Shown in pieces: positions 56,790 to 64,000 of a stretch of 64,000 nt of DNA. A program made the position numbers and the translations under genes. This DNA is from Eubacteriales bacterium SKADARSKE-1. Its GTDB lineage: Bacteria > Bacillota > Clostridia > Oscillospirales > Acutalibacteraceae. The notes beneath the pieces were generated by a model. It saw only the letters and a list, made by a program, of their open reading frames with translations. It searched no databases and was not told where the DNA came from. The DNA lies in assembly GCA_030920305.1 (NCBI GenBank), contig JARLUB010000001.1:310001-374000 (forward strand), given 5' to 3'. The first letter of the stretch is position 1; the number at the start of each line of letters is the position of its first letter.

Positions 56790-58052
56790 TTATTTTATTT
56801 GGGCATTTATTTTATGGCTACCATAGGCCCAACAACCAGGAGCGGATTCAATTATTATTTTTGCAGGAAGCTCGGTGTTACCAGTAAAGCTTTCTTTGCC
56901 AGAAAGGTCTATTTGTGCATATATGTCAGAAGATTTAAGTGACTTAATTTCATTAGCTGGTCCAACTATTTCAACCTTAAAGTCAGCCGTAGAAGCCTCG
57001 GCGTGTTTACTTTCGGCTAGGTTTATAAAAGTTATTTTGTCTACATTTATTTTTTTAGACTGAATTCCATTCATATTTAATTTTATATTAGAGAAATAAA
57101 TGTTATTTAAAATTCGGCAGCCATTTGGAACTTTTAAAGATAAATTAAATTCGCTGTGTTCAAGGTTTATTTTAGAAAAATCTAAAGACTCAGTTTCGAT
57201 TTTATTTAAGGTATTAAGAATTTCTTTTGAAGATGCTATTTCAATAGAAGAAGGGGTAGCTTTGAATTTGTTATTTTTAAAAACCATTTCAGTTGGCTGA
57301 TTGCTAAATGTAGGGGAGACTTCCAAGGCCTTTTTGCTAAGAACTGGAACAGTAGCGTCGACTTTTGTAGTGCTAAAGGTTAAATTAGTAGTGGTTATTT
57401 TTTTGCCAGTGTCATCAAATAGTAAAATAGGTAGGTTTGCAAGAGTAGTAGTTTCAGTAATAGTGCCTTTAATTTCGCCCTCAACAGTAGCTTTAGCAAT
57501 ACTTGACACCACAGAGTCAGGTCCTGAAATAGTTACTTTTGAATCAGAAAGTGTAATAGGACTTGAAAAATAAGTAGGATCAGCATGGTAATTTATTTCC
57601 GGAGTTATATCAATAGTTTTACTACTAGCTCTATCAACAAAAACATTTATAAAATTTGGGGATACGTTTGAGGCAAATTCAAAATCTGTTAGTACTCCTT
57701 TTTTTCGTGCAGCTAATTCTAGTGTATAATTACCTGTTGTGTTAATGAGTCCGGCTGATTGCTGTGCAAAAATTTGAATATTATCTTGCGTAAGCTGACC
57801 TAATATAATTCTATTGCCAGATACAGAAACTTCTGCGGTAACGTCTTCAATCCCAAAAACAGTAAGACCATTTTCTGTTGCACTATCGGAGAGATTTATG
57901 GTGATAGGAATACCTGAAATTTGTTTTGTTACACTTTCAGAACTACCTGTAGATATTTTTATCCATAGACCAAAGGCAATAATAATTGAAAAAACTAAAA
58001 CAATTTTATTGTTATAAAACAGTTTATTTATACTAAACCTTTTATTTTTCAT
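56790..58052 (-). CDS. cdaR: CdaR-like YbbR-domain protein
   Basis: A 420-aa membrane-anchored extracytoplasmic protein regulating the diadenylate cyclase CdaA. An N-terminal anchor (residues 16-30, LVFSIIIAFGLWI) is followed by about four YbbR repeats, each with the -V-GP---- segment (KVTISGPDSVVSS, KVEIVGPANEIKS) and IN--PE-like strands. It overlaps the cdaA end by 4 nt, so the two are coupled. Confidence 0.9.
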   Translation of the reverse strand: MKNKRFSINKLFYNNKIVLVFSIIIAFGLWIKISTGSSESVTKQISGIPITINLSDSATENGLTVFGIEDVTAEVSVSGNRIILGQLTQDNIQIFAQQSAGLINTTGNYTLELAARKKGVLTDFEFASNVSPNFINVFVDRASSKTIDITPEINYHADPTYFSSPITLSDSKVTISGPDSVVSSIAKATVEGEIKGTITETTTLANLPILLFDDTGKKITTTNLTFSTTKVDATVPVLSKKALEVSPTFSNQPTEMVFKNNKFKATPSSIEIASSKEILNTLNKIETESLDFSKINLEHSEFNLSLKVPNGCRILNNIYFSNIKLNMNGIQSKKINVDKITFINLAESKHAEASTADFKVEIVGPANEIKSLKSSDIYAQIDLSGKESFTGNTELPAKIIIESAPGCWAYGSHKINAQIK

Positions 58053-58918
58053 TGTTTTTTTATCCTTCTTATAGATTTAATTACTTGTTTACGAAAATCA
58101 AATTCTTCGACTTCTTTAAAAAAAATATCATCAAGTTTATTTTTTAAATGCTCTTTTGTATAATTTCGAGTTAAAACTCCGTTTATTGCAATAGATATGA
58201 TACCAGTCTCTTCCGAAACAACAACAGCAACCGCATCTGATATTTCACTTATTCCAAGGGCAGCCCTGTGTCGGGTGCCAAGGTCAATGCTGACTGATTT
58301 GTTTTTAGTAAGAGGTAATACACATCCCGCAGCATAAATCATATCATCTCTAACAATAACAGCCCCATCATGAAGTGGTGCCTTATTAAAGAATATATTT
58401 CCAATAATTGAAACAGAAGGAATAGCATTTATTGTAGTTCCGGTATCAATTATATCACCAAGCTTAGTTTCTCTTTCAAAAATTATAAGTGCACCAGTTT
58501 TTGTTTTTTGTAAAATAGTAACAGCATCTACAACTGAATTTATACAGCTTTTTGTGTCTTGTAAATCAGAAAAACTGTTTTTATAATAACCAAGATGTTT
58601 CCCAATTTTAGATCGACCAATCTGTTCTAAAGCACGGCGAAGTTCGGGTTGAAATACTACTAAAACCGTTATAACAGCAAATTCAAAGAATTTATTTAAT
58701 AAATTGCTGAGCATTACAAATTTTAATTGGTACGATAAAAAGTAGGCTATAGTTAAAATTAGAATACCCTTTACAAGTTGACTAGCTCTAGTCTCTCTAA
58801 TTAATTTAATAAAACTGTATATTATAAAAGAAGTTATAGCGATATCAAAAAAATCTGAAATACTGAAGGTTTTCATAAGACTTATAAAGGAGCTCCAATT
58901 GTTTGTTATAAAATCCAT
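58049..58918 (-). CDS. cdaA: Diadenylate cyclase CdaA
   Basis: A 289-aa membrane enzyme making cyclic di-AMP from two ATP. Three N-terminal membrane segments (about 17-80) precede a DAC domain with QPELRRALEQIGR, the ATP-binding DGAVIVR (after NKAPLH) and GTRHRAALGISE motifs, both intact. c-di-AMP controls potassium and turgor in Firmicutes. It starts ATG behind AAGGGGTAAA. cdaA-cdaR is the usual order; glmM is not next to them here. Confidence 0.95.
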   Translation of the reverse strand: MDFITNNWSSFISLMKTFSISDFFDIAITSFIIYSFIKLIRETRASQLVKGILILTIAYFLSYQLKFVMLSNLLNKFFEFAVITVLVVFQPELRRALEQIGRSKIGKHLGYYKNSFSDLQDTKSCINSVVDAVTILQKTKTGALIIFERETKLGDIIDTGTTINAIPSVSIIGNIFFNKAPLHDGAVIVRDDMIYAAGCVLPLTKNKSVSIDLGTRHRAALGISEISDAVAVVVSEETGIISIAINGVLTRNYTKEHLKNKLDDIFFKEVEEFDFRKQVIKSIRRIKKQ

Positions 58919-59039
58919 TATTTTACCCCTTAGCTAAAAAGTCGTTGTACATATAAAATCCAACATATCTATTTTAATTTTATCATATAAGCTTTATTAT
59001 GCAACTATTTTATTTTCATTTTAGAAAAAACTAATGATA

Positions 59040-59076
59040 ATTTTAAAAAAGTGGAGAGTTTTACTCACCACTTTTT
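59040..59076. terminator. Terminator after the DUF4340-like gene
   Basis: The imperfect stem AAAAGTGG-AGAGT / ACTCA-CCACTTTT lies in T-rich flanks and serves the minus-strand ABC cluster. Confidence 0.7.
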
Positions 59077-59078
59077 TG

Positions 59079-59651
59079 TTACTTTTTTATATCTTCAAAA
59101 TAAAATTCCTTATTATTTAAAAATATTTCTGCGTTTGATTTAGAAATTAAATACACAGTGTTTTCGTCATTTATACGTAAGTAATATCCTATTGATAATG
59201 GAGCTTCATTGCCAAGTTTAAAGACTTTGTTTGTGCCATCTGCAAAATTCACTGTTATTTTTGCAGATTCATCCTCAAGTCCATATTTTTTTAAATCTGT
59301 AGTATCATTTTCAACAATTTGAATAGAAGAAATATTTATAAGTTCTCCCATAAATGTTTGCAAAATAGATTGAGAGGGGGTTTTATTTGGGTCAGAATTG
59401 TCTATATTATATACCCGTTTACCATCCTGGTTTAGTACTTCAATAGCAAATTCTTCAGAATTGTTTTCTACTACAACAGAAGATATATTATAAGAGGTAT
59501 TTTCAAGAAATGGTGATATAGTATTTACTGTTTCTGAAGATGAAGTATTAGGTTCTTTGCTAGGTGGTATTGACACAACTAGAAAGAAAACTCCCAAAAG
59601 AAGGCCTAATATAATACAAGCCATAATAATATTTTGAGTTTGCTTTTTCAT
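59079..59651 (-). CDS. Short DUF4340-like accessory protein of the Gld-like ABC cluster
   Basis: A 190-aa membrane-anchored protein: segment 8-27, then an extracytoplasmic beta-rich domain. LKKYGLEDESAKITVNFADGTNKVFKLGNEAPLSIGYYLR (in pieces) is the core of DUF4340: a YGL motif, a -V-F-DGT segment and a G--AP-G--YY- motif. Known clostridial versions are usually two to three times longer, so this is a short form holding one domain. It lies last in a four-gene ABC cluster. Confidence 0.75.
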   Translation of the reverse strand: MKKQTQNIIMACIILGLLLGVFFLVVSIPPSKEPNTSSSETVNTISPFLENTSYNISSVVVENNSEEFAIEVLNQDGKRVYNIDNSDPNKTPSQSILQTFMGELINISSIQIVENDTTDLKKYGLEDESAKITVNFADGTNKVFKLGNEAPLSIGYYLRINDENTVYLISKSNAEIFLNNKEFYFEDIKK

Positions 59652-59709
59652 GAATATCTCCTTTCAGATATAATTTATTGAAAATAATATAAAACATCAT
59701 GAAAAATTT

Positions 59710-61191
59710 TTATTTATGCTTTCTTTTTAAAATAATGACAGTACCAATTGTTAGTACCATAATAGGAATAAATACTGCAAATACTAACCCTAAGGTGTTA
59801 GCTTGTACTGCATTAATGCCAAGCTCCTCCCTTCCAATAGTTTTAGATTCTATTATTATCCCAACGTCTTCGCGGTCTAACATAACATTTAACATGTTTG
59901 TAAAATAAGTTGAATTGTTAAGTGAAGTTGCAGATAAATAATCGGGGGTTAAAGCCACAAATGAACCAATAACAGCTACGTTATTTGGTTTGACACTATC
60001 AGTTAAAGTTTTGGAAGAAATAACAGTTGATGGAATGGGTCCTGAAATATTTCCTTTAAAGTCAAAGTTCTTGTCTGCATCAATTGGCATTATTCCAGAA
60101 GTTTCAGAATATTGAAGCAAAACTTTTACATGATCTTCATCTAAAACCTCAAGTGGTTTACACGCAGGGATCAGTACTGGAATATCAGTAGTTTTTAAAT
60201 TCTCTGTATAGGTTGAATCAACATAGTCACTAATAGCTTCAAAAACACTCATGTTAGACGTCATTCTTTTACTGTTTGTTTCGTATACTATTCCGCTTTT
60301 TACTTTAATTCCCCATTTGTTTAACAAATCTGAAATGATAGGTTTTTCTGTTTTATTTGGGTTTGGTGCATAAACTAAATTTTTACCCGTAGTTGATAAA
60401 AATTGTTCAAGTTTAGCTATTCCTTTAGTATCGTAATCACGATCAGGGCCAAAAATAATAACAGCGCTAATATCATTGGGGATGTCTTCAGTTAAAAGTG
60501 AAATTTCATTTATATCATAATTATTTTTCTTTAATATTTCTGAAAAAGCAGAGTAATCTTGTTCGCCATATCCTTTTAAGAAGACAATTTTTGTTTGGCT
60601 GTCACTAGTAACATAAACCAGAGCTGCTGTTACTTCTTGTTCAGCTTTTGAAGCTGTTATTCCTTGCTGGCCATAATATCCATAGCTTATATCAAAGATA
60701 TCATTTACTGAGATAATTTTATATTTGTTAGAAGACTTAACTATAATACTATTAGTATTTAATTCCTCATCAGGGTAATTACTTTGAATAAATGTCGGGT
60801 TTTTAGCTAAATCCATATAAGTCAATTTAATTTTGTTTGAGTGTTTAGCATATTGCTTTAATACTGTGTTTGCCTGCGAAAAATATTCATTTTGACTTGC
60901 AAACGCAGTTTCGTCATTTAATAAAATTATTTCTACGTCTTTATTAAGTGTATTTAAGAAATTAATTGATTGGTCTGTTAAGGTAAAAGCTTTATTACTG
61001 GTCAAATCCCAACTTAAATTGAGTCTTTCACCCAAAGAACCCACAATAATATTTAAAACTACAATAATGGCAACAAATAAAACAGTAATAGCAGAAGCTG
61101 CACTACTGTGTTTGAATTTTCGAGTTTTAAATACAGTTTTTATTTTATTAAGTTTAGGAAATTTTTCAGTTTGTATTTTATTTTCATCCAT
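59710..61191 (-). CDS. GldG-like ABC transporter auxiliary protein
   Basis: A 493-aa protein of the ABC-transporter-auxiliary (GldG/DUF7088) family. A membrane segment (31-52) precedes the LNLSWDLTSNKAFTLTDQSINFLNTL motif region, typical for this family. A large extracytoplasmic domain with VVFLKGYGEQDYSAFSE follows, then a C-terminal membrane segment (about 465-487). It works with the ATPase and permease of the cluster; substrate is unknown. ATG follows AAAGGGGAC. Confidence 0.85.
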   Translation of the reverse strand: MDENKIQTEKFPKLNKIKTVFKTRKFKHSSAASAITVLFVAIIVVLNIIVGSLGERLNLSWDLTSNKAFTLTDQSINFLNTLNKDVEIILLNDETAFASQNEYFSQANTVLKQYAKHSNKIKLTYMDLAKNPTFIQSNYPDEELNTNSIIVKSSNKYKIISVNDIFDISYGYYGQQGITASKAEQEVTAALVYVTSDSQTKIVFLKGYGEQDYSAFSEILKKNNYDINEISLLTEDIPNDISAVIIFGPDRDYDTKGIAKLEQFLSTTGKNLVYAPNPNKTEKPIISDLLNKWGIKVKSGIVYETNSKRMTSNMSVFEAISDYVDSTYTENLKTTDIPVLIPACKPLEVLDEDHVKVLLQYSETSGIMPIDADKNFDFKGNISGPIPSTVISSKTLTDSVKPNNVAVIGSFVALTPDYLSATSLNNSTYFTNMLNVMLDREDVGIIIESKTIGREELGINAVQANTLGLVFAVFIPIMVLTIGTVIILKRKHK

Positions 61192-61206
61192 TGTTAAGTC
61201 CCCTTT

Positions 61207-61911
61207 CTATGCCCATCTTTTCTTTTCAAATACGCGAAGAGTTAAAAAATTAAATATTAAGCAAACACTTATGAAAAACACTATATCGACAAGATTTATT
61301 ACGCCCATTGTAAAATTGTTGTAGTGAGACATAAAAGAAAGGCTTGAAAATATATTGCTTATAAATTCAATTGGTATTACTTTAGCAATAGTTTCAAACA
61401 GCAAAATGAAAATACCAACGCCAAATCCGCTAATAGCGGCTACTATTTGATTTTCTGTAATTGAGGATAAAAACAAGCCAATGGAAATCAGGGCAGAACC
61501 TAAAAGAAATAATCCTAAAAAATTACCTAAAATGGTGCCCCAATTTGGTACTGTAAAAAATGAAATTGCAATAGCGTAAAAAAATGTTATAGACATGCAA
61601 ATAAGAAACATTAAAACAGCAGATAAAAATTTACTTGCTGTGACCGAAAAAAGGCTAATCGGTGAAGTAAAAAGGGCTTGATCTGTTTTTTGTTTTTTTT
61701 CTTCGCTAAAAAGTCTCATTGTAAGTATAGGTACTAAAAATATTGTTATTATAAATAAATTGCTAAAGGTATAAGAAAGGTTTGCCGAATTTGATACAAG
61801 TGAAGTTTCATAAAAATAAAATCCACCGAAAGTAAAGAATATAGCCATAATTACATACCCTACAGCCGATGAAAAGTAAGCACTGATTTCTCTTTTAATT
61901 ATTGCACTCAT
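61207..61911 (-). CDS. ABC-2 type permease (GldF-like)
   Basis: A 234-aa six-pass ABC-2 membrane protein (segments near 18-38, 55-75, 95-120, 130-155, 165-185, 205-225). It starts at ATG 61911 (MSAIIKREISAYFSSAVGY) after ACGAGGAGG; the frame is open for 19 further codons. The FxxPVSLFSV-like TSPISLFSVTASKFLSAVLMFL and EEKKQKTDQALF signatures are family-typical. It overlaps the ATPase gene by 17 nt. Confidence 0.88.
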   Translation of the reverse strand: MSAIIKREISAYFSSAVGYVIMAIFFTFGGFYFYETSLVSNSANLSYTFSNLFIITIFLVPILTMRLFSEEKKQKTDQALFTSPISLFSVTASKFLSAVLMFLICMSITFFYAIAISFFTVPNWGTILGNFLGLFLLGSALISIGLFLSSITENQIVAAISGFGVGIFILLFETIAKVIPIEFISNIFSSLSFMSHYNNFTMGVINLVDIVFFISVCLIFNFLTLRVFEKKRWA

Positions 61912-62908
61912 TTTTTTCCTCCTCGTTTGTATTACTAGTTGAGTCAGATAATTTAGGTTCTTTCTCATTTAGGGTCGTAGTTTCTTTTGTAAGTTTTAAG
62001 AAAATGTCTTCAAGATTAGTTTCAAAGTTTTTCATTAAAAGAATAGGGAAACTAGCATTTGCAAGAGAATTAAAAATTTCTCGTCTTGTTTCAACTGATT
62101 TATCAGTTTCAATGGTGTATTCAAATATACCGGGTTCAACTTTTCTGCCATTGCTTACTTTTTTAATTTTTTCTATGCTGGTTAAAACAGGTCTAACTTT
62201 TTCTCTGTCACCTTCAACTTGTAATATTAGTCGATAGTTTTTATTAATGTTTCCAGCAAGATTAGATGTTGTGTCGTCAGCTATTATTGAACCATTATTA
62301 ATTACAACAATTCTATCACAAATAGCTTGTATTTCAGGCAGTACGTGAGATGAAAGAATAATAGTATGTTTTTTTCCTAAGTTTTTTATAAGGGTTCTAA
62401 TTTCAATTATTTGTTTTGGATCAAGACCAACAGTTGGCTCGTCCAATATTAAAACAGGAGGATCTCCAAGAAGCGCCTGAGCCAAACCTACTCTTTGTTT
62501 ATATCCTTTCGACAAATTTTTTATAACTCGATCATATACATCTGAGATTTTTACAAGGGTACAAACATTTTTAATATGTTCTTCTTTTGGAAGTTTAACT
62601 TTTTTTAGGTCAAACATAAAACTTAAGTAAGATTTAACAGTCATATCTGGGTACAGAGGTGGTGTCTCTGGTAAATATCCAATTTTGCTTTTTGCTTTTA
62701 TTGGGTTTTCCAAGATTTCGTTGCCGTCAATAGTAACGGTTCCGCTATTGGATGATAAATATCCCGTAATTATATTCATAGTTGTAGATTTACCTGCGCC
62801 GTTTGGCCCCAAAAAACCTAATACTTCACCTTCTTTAACGGAAAAGCTAATATTTTTTAGGGCTTCTTTTCCACCATAATTTTTTACAAGATTTTTAACT
62901 TCTACCAT
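61895..62908 (-). CDS. ABC transporter ATP-binding protein (GldA-like)
   Basis: A 337-aa ATPase with Walker A GPNGAGKST, Q-loop LPETPPLYPDM, signature LSKGYKQRVGLAQALLG, Walker B VLILDEPTVGLD and switch His in SSHVLPE. A C-terminal regulatory extension (about 230-337) ends in a very acidic tail. It drives the permease above. Together with the GldG-like and DUF4340-like genes it forms a Gld-type exporter. A substrate is not known. Confidence 0.92.
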   Translation of the reverse strand: MVEVKNLVKNYGGKEALKNISFSVKEGEVLGFLGPNGAGKSTTMNIITGYLSSNSGTVTIDGNEILENPIKAKSKIGYLPETPPLYPDMTVKSYLSFMFDLKKVKLPKEEHIKNVCTLVKISDVYDRVIKNLSKGYKQRVGLAQALLGDPPVLILDEPTVGLDPKQIIEIRTLIKNLGKKHTIILSSHVLPEIQAICDRIVVINNGSIIADDTTSNLAGNINKNYRLILQVEGDREKVRPVLTSIEKIKKVSNGRKVEPGIFEYTIETDKSVETRREIFNSLANASFPILLMKNFETNLEDIFLKLTKETTTLNEKEPKLSDSTSNTNEEEKNECNN

Positions 62909-62944
62909 TTAATTCACTCCTTATTTTAGCTGCTAATATAAAAG

Positions 62945-63262
62945 TTAATTAAACCAATTAATCACGTATTTTTCGGATATATCGCCAATTAAAGGCAATT
63001 TATAATATGTTTTGTTATATGCCTTGCAGATCAATATAATCCACACTATAAAGCAAAGAAGAGAAAATATAGAATTAACAAATTTTCCAACAAACGGAGT
63101 AAAGCTTATGAATATGCTCAATAAATTTGCTGTTATACCAAAAACTACAGATTGAGCAGCATTTTTTCTTACAAATTCATCATCTTTTTCAATTGCTAAG
63201 AAAATTATTCCTGTGATATAAAGCCCTATATAAGATAACATAGCCTTTGTATTACTTCCCAT
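62945..63262 (-). CDS. Small DUF4870-like membrane protein
   Basis: A 105-aa protein with three membrane segments (about 8-23, 40-60, 68-88). AMLSYIGLYITGIIFLAIEKDDEFVRKNAAQS resembles the DUF4870/Tic20-like family start. It follows the exodeoxyribonuclease gene by 19 bp. Function unknown. Confidence 0.7.
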   Translation of the reverse strand: MGSNTKAMLSYIGLYITGIIFLAIEKDDEFVRKNAAQSVVFGITANLLSIFISFTPFVGKFVNSIFSLLCFIVWIILICKAYNKTYYKLPLIGDISEKYVINWFN

Positions 63263-63281
63263 TTTTTATATCCCCTTTTTA

Positions 63282-64000
63282 TTATTTTAATATAAGTTCA
63301 ACTGGACAATGATCACTTCCCATTACATCATCATGTATGACAGAATCTATAACTTTGTCTTTTATACGGTTAGAAACTATAAAGTAGTCAATTCTCCACC
63401 CAGCGTTGTTTTTTCTGGCATTAAACATGTATGACCACCAAGTATAGGTAATCTTGTTTGGATAAAGATACCTAAATGTATCAGTGAATCCAGAGCTTAA
63501 AAGCTCTGTCATTTTAGCTCTTTCTTCGTCAGTAAATCCAGCATTTTTATGGTTATTATTCGGATTTTTTAGATCAATTTCTTTATGAGCAACATTTAAG
63601 TCACCACATAAAATAATAGGTTTTTGCAAATCAAGCCTTTTAAGATAACTTCTAAAGTCATCTTCCCATTCCAGTCTATAGTCAAGACGTAAAAGCTCTC
63701 TTTTTGAGTTTGGTGTATAACAGTTAACAAGATAAAAATCATTCATCTCAAGAGTAATTACACGACCTTCAAGGTTATGTTTTTCTAAGCCAAGATCAAA
63801 GGTGACATTTAATGGCTTGTGCTTTGTAAATATGGCAGTTCCGGAATACCCTTTTTTAACAGCACTATTCCAGTATTGATAGTATCCGGGTGTGTCGATT
63901 TCAACTTGATTTTCTTGCATTTTGATTTCTTGCAAGCAAAAAAAATCAGCATCAGCATTATGGAAAACATCAAAAAAGTTTTTGTTAATACAGGCTCTAA
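63282..64000 (-). CDS. Exodeoxyribonuclease III / AP endonuclease, C-terminal part (cut by window edge)
   Basis: A class II AP endonuclease/exonuclease III of the Xth family, repairing abasic sites. About 239 residues are present; the start lies beyond base 64000. It shows FFCLQEIKM (metal Glu), YSGTAIFTK, CGDLNVAHKEIDL (Asp/Asn), GFTDEER, the YTWWSYMFNARKNNAGWRIDYF block and MGSDHCPVEL (catalytic Asp-His). A start inside (ATG at 63935) would remove the essential QEIK region. Sequence resembles the ExoA/Xth group common in Firmicutes. Confidence 0.94.
   Translation of the reverse strand, partial: RACINKNFFDVFHNADADFFCLQEIKMQENQVEIDTPGYYQYWNSAVKKGYSGTAIFTKHKPLNVTFDLGLEKHNLEGRVITLEMNDFYLVNCYTPNSKRELLRLDYRLEWEDDFRSYLKRLDLQKPIILCGDLNVAHKEIDLKNPNNNHKNAGFTDEERAKMTELLSSGFTDTFRYLYPNKITYTWWSYMFNARKNNAGWRIDYFIVSNRIKDKVIDSVIHDDVMGSDHCPVELILK

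Overview
The window reads as chromosome of a low-GC, Gram-positive, endospore-forming Clostridia. The 16S rRNA gene looks like clostridial cluster IV (Oscillospirales/Ruminococcaceae-like), but that is by eye and was not searched. Sporulation is supported by a 28-codon spoVM and by dpaA-dpaB (spore dipicolinate), which has a good sigma-K-type promoter. Most genes are housekeeping. Accessory genes for surface or secreted proteins are scattered between them.

Layout. 1-1160: 3' end of rarA, a tiny membrane protein gene and spoVM. 1368-8068: an unknown secreted/membrane protein, thrS, a GT2 glycosyltransferase, two NodB polysaccharide deacetylases, and a small Nif11-like double-glycine precursor. 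8269-13970: an rRNA operon (16S, tRNA-Ile, 23S, tRNA-Lys) with both processing stems visible but no 5S gene. 13916-14424: tandem terminator repeats and a decayed CMD/AhpD-like gene. 14539-24452: a catalytically degenerate P-type-ATPase-like protein, rlmB, a YerB-like lipoprotein, ppa, a SurA/PrsA-like lipoprotein, dus, an FHA-FtsW/RodA fusion, tdk and a PHP phosphoesterase. 24684-34084: a nine-gene V/A-type ATPase operon (G/H-like, C, I, K, F, E, A, B, D); its F gene appears to start at ACG. 34158-46256: a NagZ-like GH3, then a nucleoside uptake and salvage locus (deoB, YitT-like, NlpC/P60-like, deoD, BMP lipoprotein, ABC ATPase, two permeases, deoC, cdd, pdp). 46529-50672: pnp and rpsO on the minus strand, dpaAB on the plus strand. 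50810-56089: a eukaryotic-type ubiquitin-specific protease, four tRNAs, DUF1653, an LRR surface protein and a small conserved-looking protein. 56132-64000: a bactofilin-like protein, cdaR-cdaA (c-di-AMP synthesis), a Gld-like ABC exporter/auxiliary cluster, a DUF4870-like membrane protein and the 3' part of an exodeoxyribonuclease III.

The most striking object is the 782-residue protein at 50810-53158. Residues 1-90 are a Nif11-type leader ending in SGG. A presumed exported region and a Ser/Ala/Pro/Thr-rich duplicated linker follow. A complete USP-type deubiquitinase domain (Cys470, His718, Asp736) closes the protein. The 130-residue product at 7676-8068 has the same leader architecture followed by a 44-residue His-rich tail. 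I infer a bacteriocin-like (C39 peptidase/ABC) export route reused to release a large eukaryote-directed effector; the exporter itself is not in the window. With the LRR surface protein 1.1 kb away, this suggests an organism living with, or inside, eukaryotic cells.
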